Source: Calothrix sp. PCC 7103 (lineage in GTDB: Bacteria > Cyanobacteriota > Cyanobacteriia > Cyanobacteriales > Nostocaceae). From it: a stretch of DNA of 64,000 bases. Both the position numbers and the translations under genes were made by a program. Under the pieces are notes generated by a model that saw only the letters and a program-made list of their open reading frames with translations, searched no databases and was not told where the DNA came from. The stretch spans positions 7,280,317 to 7,344,316 of the forward strand of contig NZ_KB217478.1 of assembly GCF_000331305.1 (NCBI RefSeq), written 5' to 3'. This document shows positions 17,524 to 26,050 of the stretch, piece after piece (position 1 is the stretch's first letter; each line of letters opens with the position of its first letter).

Positions 17524-17628
17524 GCAAGAAATTATACAAGTTGAAGCGGTTGCTTATTACGAAGAACTAAATACTTGAGTATATATTTTTAACTTATATA
17601 ATATGGTGCTACGTCAAATTGAAACGTC

Positions 17629-17732
17629 ATATCATGTCTGGGAGCGTAACCATAATAAAATCATTGTAGAGACGCGATTAATCGCGTCTCTACGTGACGT
17701 GGTAATTATGGGTAATCAACCGGACATGATAT
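17629..17732. mobile_element. MITE-like element with CATGTCCGG terminal inverted repeats
   Basis: Terminal repeats ATATCATGTCTGG (17629-17641) and CCGGACATGATAT (17720-17732) are complementary with one mismatch. The interior carries the perfect 28-bp palindrome at 17666-17693 of the GTAGAGACGCGA family. It has no coding capacity and lies directly at the truncated 5' end of a DUF2283 gene. Confidence 0.55.
17666..17693. repeat. GTAGAGACGCGA palindrome (nested in the MITE-like element)
   Basis: A perfect 28-bp palindrome, arms GTAGAGACGCGATT/AATCGCGTCTCTAC. It is the best-preserved copy of the family in this window. Confidence 0.7.
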
Positions 17733-17735
17733 CAG

Positions 17736-17882
17736 GCGCCAATAGAAGAAAGTGACGAAGAAAAACAAGGTGTGATATTTGATTATGACATAAATGGAAA
17801 TATTGTTGGCTTAGAAATATTAGATGCTTTCCAAAGAATGAATAATCCACGTTCTGTAGAATATTTTATTCCCACACATTAA
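17736..17882 (+). pseudogene. 5'-truncated DUF2283 gene
   Basis: The frame reads APIEESDEEKQGVIFDYD, then GNIVGLEILDAFQRMNNPRS and ends PTH-stop. This matches the C-terminal two thirds of the small DUF2283 family. The expected N-terminal strand (of the MKI-YDPEVDALYI type) is absent, replaced by the MITE-like element whose right end is 3 bp away. No usable start codon precedes it. Confidence 0.65.
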
Positions 17883-18020
17883 TAATTTGATTCGTTAGAC
17901 CTTAACGCTCTCCGGTGCCAACTTGACAAGTAACAAGCCTAACACAATGGCCATTGCTATTAGCAGTTATAGTAAAATATACAGATTTTTATTTATAAAG
18001 AGTATCTTTAGGAGATTTAC

Positions 18021-18359
18021 TTGAAGCTGCCAAATTATTATCAGGCGGTCGTACCTGAGAGGAAAATCACAGCGTATTTGTTGTCACCTACCCATCCCGA
18101 CGGAAGCGGTAAGGAGAAATTTTTCACAGCATTTGGTTTTTCCTTAGAAGAATGGGAAAGACTTGCAGCAGCATTAGTCACCCATGTTGCAGACAATGAT
18201 GTTACAAAGGTAGAAGATTCACCGTTCGGAACCAGATATGTTGTAGAGGGAACTATTATTTCCCCAGATGGTAGGAATCCTTTTCTGCGCTCTGTATGGT
18301 TTATTGGAACAGGCGAAGATATTCCTAAATTTGTTACTGCTTATCCGCTCAAGGTATAA
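18021..18359 (+). CDS. DUF6883 domain protein
   Basis: This 112-residue protein starts at TTG 18021, supported by AGGAG at 18010-18014. The pattern LPNYYQAVVPERKITAYLLSPTHPDGSGKEKFFTAFGF fits DUF6883 proteins. These occur either alone or at the C-terminus of larger toxin-like proteins, with unknown activity. The next gene (DUF4926) begins 5 bp after the stop, a pairing frequent in cyanobacteria that suggests a two-gene module. Whether it is toxin-antitoxin-like is untested. Confidence 0.65.
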   Translation: MKLPNYYQAVVPERKITAYLLSPTHPDGSGKEKFFTAFGFSLEEWERLAAALVTHVADNDVTKVEDSPFGTRYVVEGTIISPDGRNPFLRSVWFIGTGEDIPKFVTAYPLKV

Positions 18360-18364
18360 TTACA

Positions 18365-18589
18365 ATGATTACAGAACTTGATAGAGTTATCCTCACAACT
18401 AACATACCCGATTACGGTTTGGAAACTGGTGATATAGGTACAGTAGTTTTAGTGCATCAAGGTGGCAAAGGCTATGAGGTCGAGTTTGTGACTTTAAGTG
18501 GAGAAACTATAGTAGTAGTTTCGTTATTTGCAGAGCAAGTACGTTCTCTAAGCAGCAGGGAAATTGCACACGCACGGGTATTGGTGTAA
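18365..18589 (+). CDS. DUF4926 domain protein
   Basis: This 74-residue all-beta protein has ELDRVILTTNIPDYGLETGD, IGTVVLVHQGGKGYEVEFV and a Gly-rich barrel-like pattern typical of DUF4926. It follows the DUF6883 gene by 5 bp and is presumably co-transcribed and a partner protein. No catalytic motif is seen. Confidence 0.7.
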   Translation: MITELDRVILTTNIPDYGLETGDIGTVVLVHQGGKGYEVEFVTLSGETIVVVSLFAEQVRSLSSREIAHARVLV

Positions 18590-18988
18590 CCAAAGCAATC
18601 TAGTCTTAAGTTCACACTTTCAGCAGAGGCGCCTCAACTGATAATAAAAGTGTTGGCGCCAAACTTCAATTCCAATTTTGAGCTTATTAATAGTTGCCAC
18701 CATAATTCTCTGCATTTCTTCAACATCATCCGAGTTGGAATGCAATCGAAACATTTATAATTACTAACCAATTTTGTTCCAATGCTAGGAGGTTTGCCCA
18801 ATTTAACACACGGTATCAGGCGCCGTAACCTAAAACAAATAAACTGTCTGTTACGTGTTAAACGATATTTAAAACGTTGGGTTCCGCAAAGCCTCCACCC
18901 AACCTACAATACTACAATACTTTTCTAAAATCTGATTGTTTTACATCGCCCTAATTAATACTGATACGGCAGACCGTAATGGGCATAT
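18590..18988. other. Non-coding stretch with interspersed repeats
   Basis: There is no gene here. It contains the repeat at 18876-18907 and, before it, a segment (about 18773-18850) similar to 20631-20700 (GGTTTGCCCAATTTAACACA core plus AAAACAAATAAA), so a composite repeat has been copied to both sites. Three GGCGCC sites are present. Confidence 0.5.
18876..18907. repeat. Interspersed hairpin repeat GTTGGGT...ACCCAAC, copy 1
   Basis: A 32-bp element with inverted arms GTTGGGT and ACCCAAC around TTCCGCAAAGCCTCC-like DNA. A full second copy lies at 20704-20735 and a truncated third at 20777-20796. Confidence 0.7.
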
Positions 18989-19519
18989 TTAAAAATTTCT
19001 CTCATCAAGAAGAAAGCGTTCTGTCTCTGCATCCCATCTGAATAACGCTTTATTTGTACATAACCATGATTTCGCTGCTTCTAAATCAATCCTACCTTCT
19101 GTAAGTGAACAGTAACCTATTTCTTTTGGCAAGGGTAATACAGTACTAAAAATTAGCATTGGCACTAAGTTACAATACCCACAACCATGATCTGTTTCGT
19201 ACTTTGACTTTATATTTCTCAGTATAATTTCTGCCATTTCTAAACGACTATAAGTCAGTAACCCAGCAGCAAATATTGCAACAGCCAAATCAGCTTCTGA
19301 AAAATTGGCTTGTGCAGTTGCCTGTTCGTACATTATTTCAAAGTGGCGCCGACACGCATCAAATAAATCAACTTTGGCGCCTGGGTTAAAGTAACCAGGT
19401 GATTTTGGGCTGATAGCATTGATACATTTAAGAATTAAAAGGCGCAAGTTCCCTAAAACTCTCATCCGTTCTAAATAGATTGTTATTTCATGATTAAATT
19501 CGGATTCCACTTTAGACAT
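18989..19519 (-). CDS. Hypothetical helical protein, possibly immunity-like
   Basis: This 176-residue soluble protein is helical, with a Cys-containing segment (DHGCGYCNLVPM). It resembles in size and composition small proteins found next to nuclease-inhibitor or immunity genes, but no family is recognised. It lies 50 bp downstream of the NuiA-like gene on the same strand, so the two are probably co-transcribed. The end at 18989 is followed by repeat DNA. No function is assigned. Confidence 0.55.
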   Translation of the reverse strand: MSKVESEFNHEITIYLERMRVLGNLRLLILKCINAISPKSPGYFNPGAKVDLFDACRRHFEIMYEQATAQANFSEADLAVAIFAAGLLTYSRLEMAEIILRNIKSKYETDHGCGYCNLVPMLIFSTVLPLPKEIGYCSLTEGRIDLEAAKSWLCTNKALFRWDAETERFLLDERNF

Positions 19520-19569
19520 GTGTATAAAAATTATTTCCTATGCTTCATCTTAAATCTATATCATTAAAT

Positions 19570-20436
19570 TTATGTCCAAACAGCTAGTGTTAACGCTCCT
19601 AACCAATCTCCAGTTACACACTTACCAATAATATAAAGTCGGTACAAAGCGTCATTACCTAATACATAAACTCGTGTATCTTTTAAATGAGTAGCTATAA
19701 ACTCTTCAAAATCTGCATATTGATAAGGATACCCTGCTCCTTGCTCTACATCAAAATATCCCTGAAAGCTATAAATTTCTAGAAACCGAATTGACCTTAA
19801 AAGTTCTTCTATTGCCCAATCTTCCCGAAGAAAAGCTTTAAAAACAATAAGTGATGCTGAGTCTTTTAAAATAGGTTCGATTTGTTCTGATAAATTTAAC
19901 AATTCTTCGCTAAGAGGAGAATTGTATCTGGGCAAACGTTCTCCAAACCCGGCCCTGTCAGGAAGTTCAACTGTTTGGGTAAATGCTACCCAGTCACCTG
20001 TAGTTGTTTGCCCAACTATAAATCCAAGCAAATCATAACCCTTAAATCCATCACTACCAGCTTTTCCACTTTTTTCGTTATAGGTTTGGATTTTAAAGAA
20101 CCGCAATTCTTCCAATTGTGTTTGTAATATTTCAATTAGAGATTGATACTGTGGTAAAGCTTGAGAAATCATTCTATTACTACTAGCTTCAGAATAGCGA
20201 CCTGGACAAATAAATCGATTTCTCCAAATTTCTATAAGCTCCTGACGGTCTATCTCCGTTAATAATCCTGAAGTTTCTATAAGTTTAACAAAGCTAAACT
20301 CTCCTTCCTCGGATATTGACCAAACCAGAGGACGGAAAGGGTGATCACCTTCGCTTCCAATACCGCTTCCACCTGAAGTCAAATTTTGGATTATGGTTTC
20401 TAAGGTTGCTAGTAATTTTTCTGTTTCAGGTAACAT
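19570..20436 (-). CDS. Nuclease A inhibitor (NuiA)-like protein, apparently duplicated
   Basis: This 288-residue protein resembles NuiA, the small Anabaena inhibitor of the sugar-nonspecific nuclease NucA. The N-terminal part has EGDHPFRPLVWSISEEGEF in the place of NuiA's SESEYPFEVFLW-type strand. A NuiA-like tail GYDLLGFIVGQTTTGDWVAF closes the first unit near residue 155. A second tail, FEEFIATHLKDTRVYVLGND followed by YRLYIIGKCVTGDWLGA, ends the protein. NuiA itself is about 135 residues, so this looks like two inhibitor-type units in tandem. No nucA-like gene is in the window, so the target is unknown. Confidence 0.55.
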   Translation of the reverse strand: MLPETEKLLATLETIIQNLTSGGSGIGSEGDHPFRPLVWSISEEGEFSFVKLIETSGLLTEIDRQELIEIWRNRFICPGRYSEASSNRMISQALPQYQSLIEILQTQLEELRFFKIQTYNEKSGKAGSDGFKGYDLLGFIVGQTTTGDWVAFTQTVELPDRAGFGERLPRYNSPLSEELLNLSEQIEPILKDSASLIVFKAFLREDWAIEELLRSIRFLEIYSFQGYFDVEQGAGYPYQYADFEEFIATHLKDTRVYVLGNDALYRLYIIGKCVTGDWLGALTLAVWT

Positions 20437-20533
20437 AGTACATACACCAAACTTTCAAATGGCATGAGTGCAAAATTATATTTTTAACTTCAGTCCTCTT
20501 ACAGAGGACTTTGGCTATTAGCATTCGGTTTAC

Positions 20534-20621
20534 AACCGGATGCGGGTTGAAATGCAATTAAAAAATCTACAATTACCAACCGGATGCGGGTTGGAATACA
20601 ACCAAAAAATCTACAATTACC
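20534..20621. repeat. 44-bp tandem repeat, two copies
   Basis: Units start at 20534 and 20578 with core AACCGGATGCGGGTTG and the shared end AAAAAATCTACAATTACC; a partial third begins at 20622. The AACC/GGTT ends make short hairpins. Confidence 0.7.
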
Positions 20622-20703
20622 AACCGCAGATAGTTCCAACTCTAGGTGGTTTGCCCAATTTAACACAACATCGAACGGCGCCATGACTTAAAACAAATAA
20701 AAT

Positions 20704-20796
20704 GTTGGGTTCCGCAAAGCCTCCACCCAACCTACAGCATATATCAGGCGCCTAACCGTTCAACAAATATACCATTGTTGGGTTCCGCAAAGCCTC
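20704..20796. repeat. Interspersed hairpin repeat, copies 2 and 3
   Basis: A full copy lies at 20704-20735, and a copy truncated after GCCTC at 20777-20796, matching the element at 18876. Confidence 0.65.
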
Positions 20797-20839
20797 AACT
20801 TTTAGATGCTTCGTACCTCAGCATGACAGTAGTTTAGAT

Positions 20840-20874
20840 TTCATCCGTTACATCCGTTCCATCCGTTGCCAGTT
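20840..20874. repeat. Left inverted repeat flanking ileS (CATCCGTTA units)
   Basis: A 35-nt sequence built from short CATCCGTT units and ending GCCAGTT. Its reverse complement occurs at 23967-24001 with one mismatch. Confidence 0.7.
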
Positions 20875-21017
20875 ATGCTACACTCATGCTACAATCATCC
20901 AAAATCCAAGCGGTACAAACATATGGACATTATTCCCATTACAATATCTCCCACACCCCACATTTCCAACGATAATAGTGAAAATCTGACCCTATATAAA
21001 TCCAAGCAATTAGTACA

Positions 21018-23885
21018 GTGACAGAAGCAAAAAGTTACAAAGACACAGTAAATCTTCCGCAAACGAAATTTGACATGCGCGCGAATGCGGTGAAGCGAGA
21101 GCCTGAAATCCAGAAGTTTTGGGAAGACAACAACATATACTGGCGCCTTTCAGAAGAGAACCCAGGCGAATTATTTATACTGCACGATGGACCACCCTAC
21201 GCAAACGGTTCGCTGCATGTAGGTCACGCTTTAAATAAAATTCTCAAAGATATCATAAATCGCTATCAGCTTTTACAAGGTCGTAAAGTTCGTTATGTAC
21301 CGGGTTGGGACTGCCACGGTTTGCCTATCGAACTGAAGGTTCTGCAAAATATGAAACAAGCAGAACGGCAAGAGCTAACACCAATAAAGTTACGACAAAA
21401 AGCTAAAGAGTTTGCATTACAAGCTGTTGATGAGCAGCGTAAAGGTTTTAAACGCTACGGTGTATGGGGTGATTGGGAACACCCGTATTTAACAATGGCG
21501 CCTGAATACGAAGCTGCACAAATCGGTGTATTTGGGCAGATGGTGTTAAAGGGATATATATATAGAGGGCTAAAGCCTGTAAACTGGAGTCCTAGTTCGA
21601 GGACTGCTTTAGCTGAAGCAGAATTAGAATATCCAGAGGGACATACTTCTCGGTCTTTGTATGCTGCTTTCCCAATGACAAGTTTATCGGATGCAGTCAA
21701 GGATAAGTTTAGCGAGTATTTACCTGATTTAGGTGTTGCTATCTGGACGACGACTCCCTGGACAATACCTGCAAATTTGGCTGTTGCTGTAAACCCTGAT
21801 TTGGATTATGCAGTAGTTGAGGCGCCACTCGAAGGTATCAATTTCAAATATATAATCGTTGCGAATGATTTAGTAGAACGTTTATCTACGACTCTCAGCA
21901 CAGAATTAACAGTAAAAACCACTGTTAAAGGCAAAGAATTAGAACATTCTACTTACAAACATCCTTTATATGACCGTGAAAGTCCGGTTATCATAGGAGG
22001 AGATTATATCACTACCGAATCTGGTACAGGGTTAGTACATACGGCGCCTGGTCATGGTCAAGAGGACTATATAGTAGGGCAACGTTATGGTTTACCTATC
22101 TTGGCGCCAGTCGATGATGGTGGTAATTTTACTGCTGAGGCTGGACAGTTTGCTGGTTTGAATGTACTTGGTGATGGCAACCAAGCTGTTATAGATGCTT
22201 TAACACAAGCAGGTTCTTTATTAAAAGAAGAACCATATCAACATAAATATCCTTACGACTGGAGAACTAAAAAACCCACAATATTCCGCGCAACTGAACA
22301 GTGGTTTGCATCGGTAGAAGGGTTTCGCGACGAAGCACTTAAAGCTATCTCTGAAGTACGCTGGATACCTGCACAAGGTGAAAATCGGATCACACCAATG
22401 GTAGCCGACCGTTCGGACTGGTGTATCTCACGTCAGCGTAATTGGGGTGTACCTATCCCTGTGTTTTACGATGAAGAAACAAACGAACCTTTATTGAACG
22501 AGGAAACCATCAACTACGTTCAAAAAATCATCGCCGAAAAAGGTTCAGATGTATGGTGGGAATTATCGGTTGAAGAGTTATTACCTGAAAAATATCGTAA
22601 TAACGGGCGCCGATACCGCAAAGGAACCGATACGATGGACGTATGGTTCGACTCTGGTTCATCGTGGGCAGCAGTTGCCGAACAACGGGGTGAGTTACAT
22701 TATCCTGTAGAGATGTATTTAGAAGGTTCCGACCAACACCGGGGATGGTTCCAGTCGAGTTTGTTAACTAGCGTTGCCGTACATGACCAGGCGCCATATA
22801 AAATAGTTTTAACTCACGGATTTACTCTTGATGAAAAAGGTTTCAAAATGAGTAAATCGCTTGGTAACGTGCTTGACCCGAATGTTGTTATCGAAGGTGG
22901 AAAAAATCAGAAAGAAGAACCACCATATGGCGCCGATGTTTTAAGATTATGGGCATCATCGGTTGATTACAGTTCTGACCAGCGTATCGGTAAAAATATC
23001 ATCAAGCAATTGGGAGATATACGCGGAAAAATCCGTAATACTGCACGGGTATTATTAGGTAACTTACATGACTTTGACCCAGAGAAACATTTAGTTCCCC
23101 TAGATAAACTACCCGCAGTTGACCGTTACATGTTGCACCGGATGACAGAAGTATTTAAAGAAGTAACCGATGCATTTGATACTTTCCAGTTCTTCCGCTT
23201 CTTCCAAACAGTGCAAAACTTCTGCGTTGTTGATTTATCTAGCTTTTATATAGATATCGCCAAAGATAGACTATATATCAGCACACCCGATGGGTTTAGG
23301 CGCCGTAGCTGTCAAACAGTGTTGTACTATGCATTGGATAACTTAACGCGCGCAATAGCACCTGTACTATGTCACCTTGCCGAAGACATCTGGCAATTCC
23401 TCCCTTACAAAACACCATACAAATCAGTATTTGAAGCTGGTTGGGTGAAATTAGATAGCAAATGGGAAAATCCAGAACTAGCAACCTTCTGGGTAAAAAT
23501 GCGCGACATCCGCAATGATGTAAATAAAGTGCTAGAACAAGCGCGCGTTGATAAACAAATCGGTTCTTCATTAGAAGCAAAAGTGTTGCTGAACGTAGCA
23601 GATGAACAACTACGTTCAGCAGTAAAAGCACTGGAAATAGATACTAATGGTATCGATGAATTAAGATATTTGTTTATCACCTCGCAAGCAACAGTATTAG
23701 ATTCAGCACAACAACTTGAAGGGTTGAAATATAACTCAATATCTGATAACTGGGGAATTGGAGTAGTTGATGCAGAAGGGCAAAAATGTGACCGCTGCTG
23801 GAACTATTCAACCCACGTCGGAGAGTCGCAGGAAGACCCATTATTGTGCGAACGCTGCGTTAGCGCTTTAGCCAGAGACTTTTAG
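21018..23885 (+). CDS. ileS: Isoleucyl-tRNA synthetase
   Basis: This is a complete class Ia aminoacyl-tRNA synthetase of 955 residues that charges tRNA-Ile. The HIGH signature appears as HVGH in PYANGSLHVGHALNKIL, and the second ATP motif is KMSKS in GFKMSKSLGNVLDP. Editing-domain elements such as TTTPWTIPANLAVAV and the C-terminal four-Cys zinc site (CDRCWNY and CERC) are present, so it is the bacterial type 1 enzyme. The start is GTG at 21018 with no strong ribosome-binding site. No T-box-like leader is visible. The gene is bracketed by a 35-bp inverted repeat. Confidence 0.98.
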   Translation: MTEAKSYKDTVNLPQTKFDMRANAVKREPEIQKFWEDNNIYWRLSEENPGELFILHDGPPYANGSLHVGHALNKILKDIINRYQLLQGRKVRYVPGWDCHGLPIELKVLQNMKQAERQELTPIKLRQKAKEFALQAVDEQRKGFKRYGVWGDWEHPYLTMAPEYEAAQIGVFGQMVLKGYIYRGLKPVNWSPSSRTALAEAELEYPEGHTSRSLYAAFPMTSLSDAVKDKFSEYLPDLGVAIWTTTPWTIPANLAVAVNPDLDYAVVEAPLEGINFKYIIVANDLVERLSTTLSTELTVKTTVKGKELEHSTYKHPLYDRESPVIIGGDYITTESGTGLVHTAPGHGQEDYIVGQRYGLPILAPVDDGGNFTAEAGQFAGLNVLGDGNQAVIDALTQAGSLLKEEPYQHKYPYDWRTKKPTIFRATEQWFASVEGFRDEALKAISEVRWIPAQGENRITPMVADRSDWCISRQRNWGVPIPVFYDEETNEPLLNEETINYVQKIIAEKGSDVWWELSVEELLPEKYRNNGRRYRKGTDTMDVWFDSGSSWAAVAEQRGELHYPVEMYLEGSDQHRGWFQSSLLTSVAVHDQAPYKIVLTHGFTLDEKGFKMSKSLGNVLDPNVVIEGGKNQKEEPPYGADVLRLWASSVDYSSDQRIGKNIIKQLGDIRGKIRNTARVLLGNLHDFDPEKHLVPLDKLPAVDRYMLHRMTEVFKEVTDAFDTFQFFRFFQTVQNFCVVDLSSFYIDIAKDRLYISTPDGFRRRSCQTVLYYALDNLTRAIAPVLCHLAEDIWQFLPYKTPYKSVFEAGWVKLDSKWENPELATFWVKMRDIRNDVNKVLEQARVDKQIGSSLEAKVLLNVADEQLRSAVKALEIDTNGIDELRYLFITSQATVLDSAQQLEGLKYNSISDNWGIGVVDAEGQKCDRCWNYSTHVGESQEDPLLCERCVSALARDF

Positions 23886-23921
23886 CAAAACACTCCCAAC
23901 AATTAGATAAAACATCTTGTG

Positions 23922-23943
23922 GGGTGGGCATCCTTGCCCGCCC
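23922..23943 (+). terminator. Hairpin downstream of ileS
   Basis: GGGTGGGCA and TGCCCGCCC pair with one wobble around a short loop, followed by TTTC, 37 bp after the stop. Confidence 0.55.
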
Positions 23944-23966
23944 TTTCATATTGAGACACCTGGGTT

Positions 23967-24001
23967 AACTGGCAACGGATGTAACGGATGTAACGGATGA
24001 A
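23967..24001. repeat. Right inverted repeat flanking ileS
   Basis: The reverse complement of 20840-20874 over 35 nt with one mismatch; it consists of GTAACGGAT units. Confidence 0.7.
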
Positions 24002-24179
24002 TTATCTTAAGTGCATCAATTATTTAATACAAAACTGCATCATAAAAATTAATACTTTACAGCACTAATGTTCTATATAATTAGTTAAACAGTAAATATT
24101 ATTACCACATAGGCACAGAGTTTACAGAGGAATCATTACAACTTATATATATAAATTGTATTGAAGAACATGATTTTAA

Positions 24180-24866
24180 ATGGTCAGCAGCGTAAAATCT
24201 TTCTTTATGGGGAAACACCCTATTACTCAGAAACAATGGAAAGCTGTAGCTTGCTTACCAGATATTAATCGTCCTTTAGTAGCTAATTGCTCTAAATTTA
24301 AAGGAGATAATCATCCTGTAGAACAGGTTGACTGGGATGATGCTATTGAGTTCTGTAATCGCCTGTCCCAAAAAACAGGTCGTTGTTATCAATTGCCTAC
24401 TGAAGCTGAATGGGAATATGCTTGTCGTGCTGGGACTAAAACTTTGTTTAACTTTGGAGACATTATTACTTATGACTTAGTAAACTGTAAAGATTATGAA
24501 GATTTAAAATCTTCAAAACAACCTTTTCGTAATCAAACTGGTTCGGTTGATAATTTCAAGTATGCAAATGCTTTTGGGCTATATAATATGCACGGTTTAG
24601 TTTGGGAATGGTGTATGGATAGCTGGCATAATAACTATAATAAAGCGCCTAACAAAGGTGTCGTATGGGTCAATAAGAGGAATAGTGAAATTCATGTCAT
24701 TCGAGGAGGTTCTTGGGCTGATGTTTCAGGAAATTGTCGTTCAGCATCCCGTAGGAAGGCACCAAATTATGAAAAAGCAAGTTATCTTGGTTTTCGAGTA
24801 GTTCACCATGTCAATGTTGTGATGGGCAATAACTACTCTACGTGCATAATAAAAATCAAATATTAA
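24180..24866 (+). CDS. FGE-sulfatase (SUMF1/EgtB-type) domain protein, N-terminally short
   Basis: This 228-residue protein matches the central and C-terminal parts of the formylglycine-generating-enzyme-like domain: FFMGKHPITQKQWKAVA, LPTEAEWEYACRAGT, GLYNMHGLVWEWCMDSW, and HVIRGGSWADVSGNCRSA ending with LGFRVVH. The usual beginning (a GGxFxMG-type segment about 50-70 residues earlier) is missing. A TAA stop immediately precedes the ATG, and no ribosome-binding site is visible. In cyanobacteria such domains are often variable, non-sulfatase versions. The gene is therefore probably a 5'-truncated remnant, though translation cannot be excluded. Confidence 0.65.
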   Translation: MVSSVKSFFMGKHPITQKQWKAVACLPDINRPLVANCSKFKGDNHPVEQVDWDDAIEFCNRLSQKTGRCYQLPTEAEWEYACRAGTKTLFNFGDIITYDLVNCKDYEDLKSSKQPFRNQTGSVDNFKYANAFGLYNMHGLVWEWCMDSWHNNYNKAPNKGVVWVNKRNSEIHVIRGGSWADVSGNCRSASRRKAPNYEKASYLGFRVVHHVNVVMGNNYSTCIIKIKY

Positions 24867-24943
24867 TTATATCGCAGTATAAATACGCATTTATTAAATA
24901 CCGTATTAAAATATAAAAATAAGTAATATTTATAACATTAATT

Positions 24944-26038
24944 ATGGCAATGCGAGACGCAGACAAAGACCGTCGCAAAGAGACCCCTACCAAAAAACAT
25001 CTGATAGAACCAGTTTCTACGCATGAGCTTAAACAGTTATTAATGACTGCTCGTGCCCAACGTGATCAATGGCAACAACGCGCAAAAGATAATGAGGAAG
25101 CTGCCTCTCGACTGACTCAAGTTCAGCAAGAAATTGATGAGTTGAAAGAGCGCGCTGCACAAAACTATCAGATATATCTTAATGAACAAAAAAATTATCA
25201 GCATACTTTAGTTCTATACAATGAAGAAAAAACTAGAGCAACTCAATTAGTTGTCCAGCGTGATGAATGGCAACAACGCGCGGTCACAAATGAATCTCAA
25301 CTTGTTCATGTTAAGCAAGATGTCGAAACTTATCAAGTTGAGATGAATGAGCTAAAACAAAGCGCGGCATTAAATTACCAAAAATATCTTGATGAGCAGA
25401 AAAATTCTCAGAAGGCTTTACATGATTACCATGAAGCAAAAGCGAAAGCAACTGAGTTAATTGCTCAACGTGATAAATTGCGAAAATGCGCCGAAGAAAA
25501 TCAAAAAGCAGCATATGAGCTTATTCAAGTTCAGCTAGATTTAGAAACTTACCAAATTAAGGTTAATGATTTAGAAGAAAGTGCGGCAAAAAATTATCAA
25601 ATATATCTTGACGAGCAAAAAAATTATCAAGAAGCTTTAGCTCGTTACAATGAAGAAAAAGCTAGAGCAAATGAATTACTTGCCAAATACGAAGAAGTAA
25701 GCTCTGAGCGAGACAATTATTTGACTTTATATAATGAGGCACAAACACAACTAAAATTCGAGCGACGTTCAAAAGCTAGCATTAAAGGATGGGAAACTCG
25801 TCGTAAAGCTGAGAACGAAAAGCTAAAACGGGAAATTGCCGAGATGGTTGTTCTGCTACGCGAATCTTTAGTTTCTAAAGATGAAGCTATAAATAATCTT
25901 TATGTTGTTGCAGAGCGTATGGATAAAATTCAATCTTTGGTTGATTCGGTGGAAGAGGACACAACAAACAATCCTGTCGGGTTAGTACAAAAATTTCAAC
26001 GTATCTGGTTTGCTATTAAAGAGATACTTTCGGAGTAA
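24944..26038 (+). CDS. Coiled-coil protein with three ~75-residue repeats
   Basis: This 364-residue, highly charged Gln/Glu/Lys-rich protein has no membrane segment. It has three related blocks, each running from QRDQWQQRA or an equivalent through a helix to AAQNYQIYLNEQKNYQ and YNEEKTRATQL. The regular heptads indicate a long coiled coil. The basic patch SKASIKGWETRRKAENEKLK precedes a helical tail. The next gene (26051) starts 12 bp downstream on the same strand, suggesting an operon. It may be a structural or scaffold protein; the family is not recognised. Confidence 0.6.
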   Translation: MAMRDADKDRRKETPTKKHLIEPVSTHELKQLLMTARAQRDQWQQRAKDNEEAASRLTQVQQEIDELKERAAQNYQIYLNEQKNYQHTLVLYNEEKTRATQLVVQRDEWQQRAVTNESQLVHVKQDVETYQVEMNELKQSAALNYQKYLDEQKNSQKALHDYHEAKAKATELIAQRDKLRKCAEENQKAAYELIQVQLDLETYQIKVNDLEESAAKNYQIYLDEQKNYQEALARYNEEKARANELLAKYEEVSSERDNYLTLYNEAQTQLKFERRSKASIKGWETRRKAENEKLKREIAEMVVLLRESLVSKDEAINNLYVVAERMDKIQSLVDSVEEDTTNNPVGLVQKFQRIWFAIKEILSE

Positions 26039-26050
26039 ACAAGCACTTTT

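Larger units (their letters stand above)
20437..21017. other. Repeat-rich intergenic region upstream of ileS
   Basis: This 581-bp gap holds no gene. It contains a 44-bp tandem repeat, two copies of the GTTGGGT hairpin element, and the left member of the inverted repeat that brackets ileS. The last 140 bp before the GTG start of ileS are AT-rich and should carry the ileS promoter, though no clear -10/-35 pair stands out. Confidence 0.6.

Noticed and set aside
20534-20621. Possible CRISPR remnant
   Set aside because: Only two 44-bp units directly abutting, with no spacer variation.
20875-21017. T-box or other riboswitch ahead of ileS
   Set aside because: No specifier stem, no TGGNACC-type bulge and no terminator could be recognised; T-boxes are not expected in cyanobacteria.
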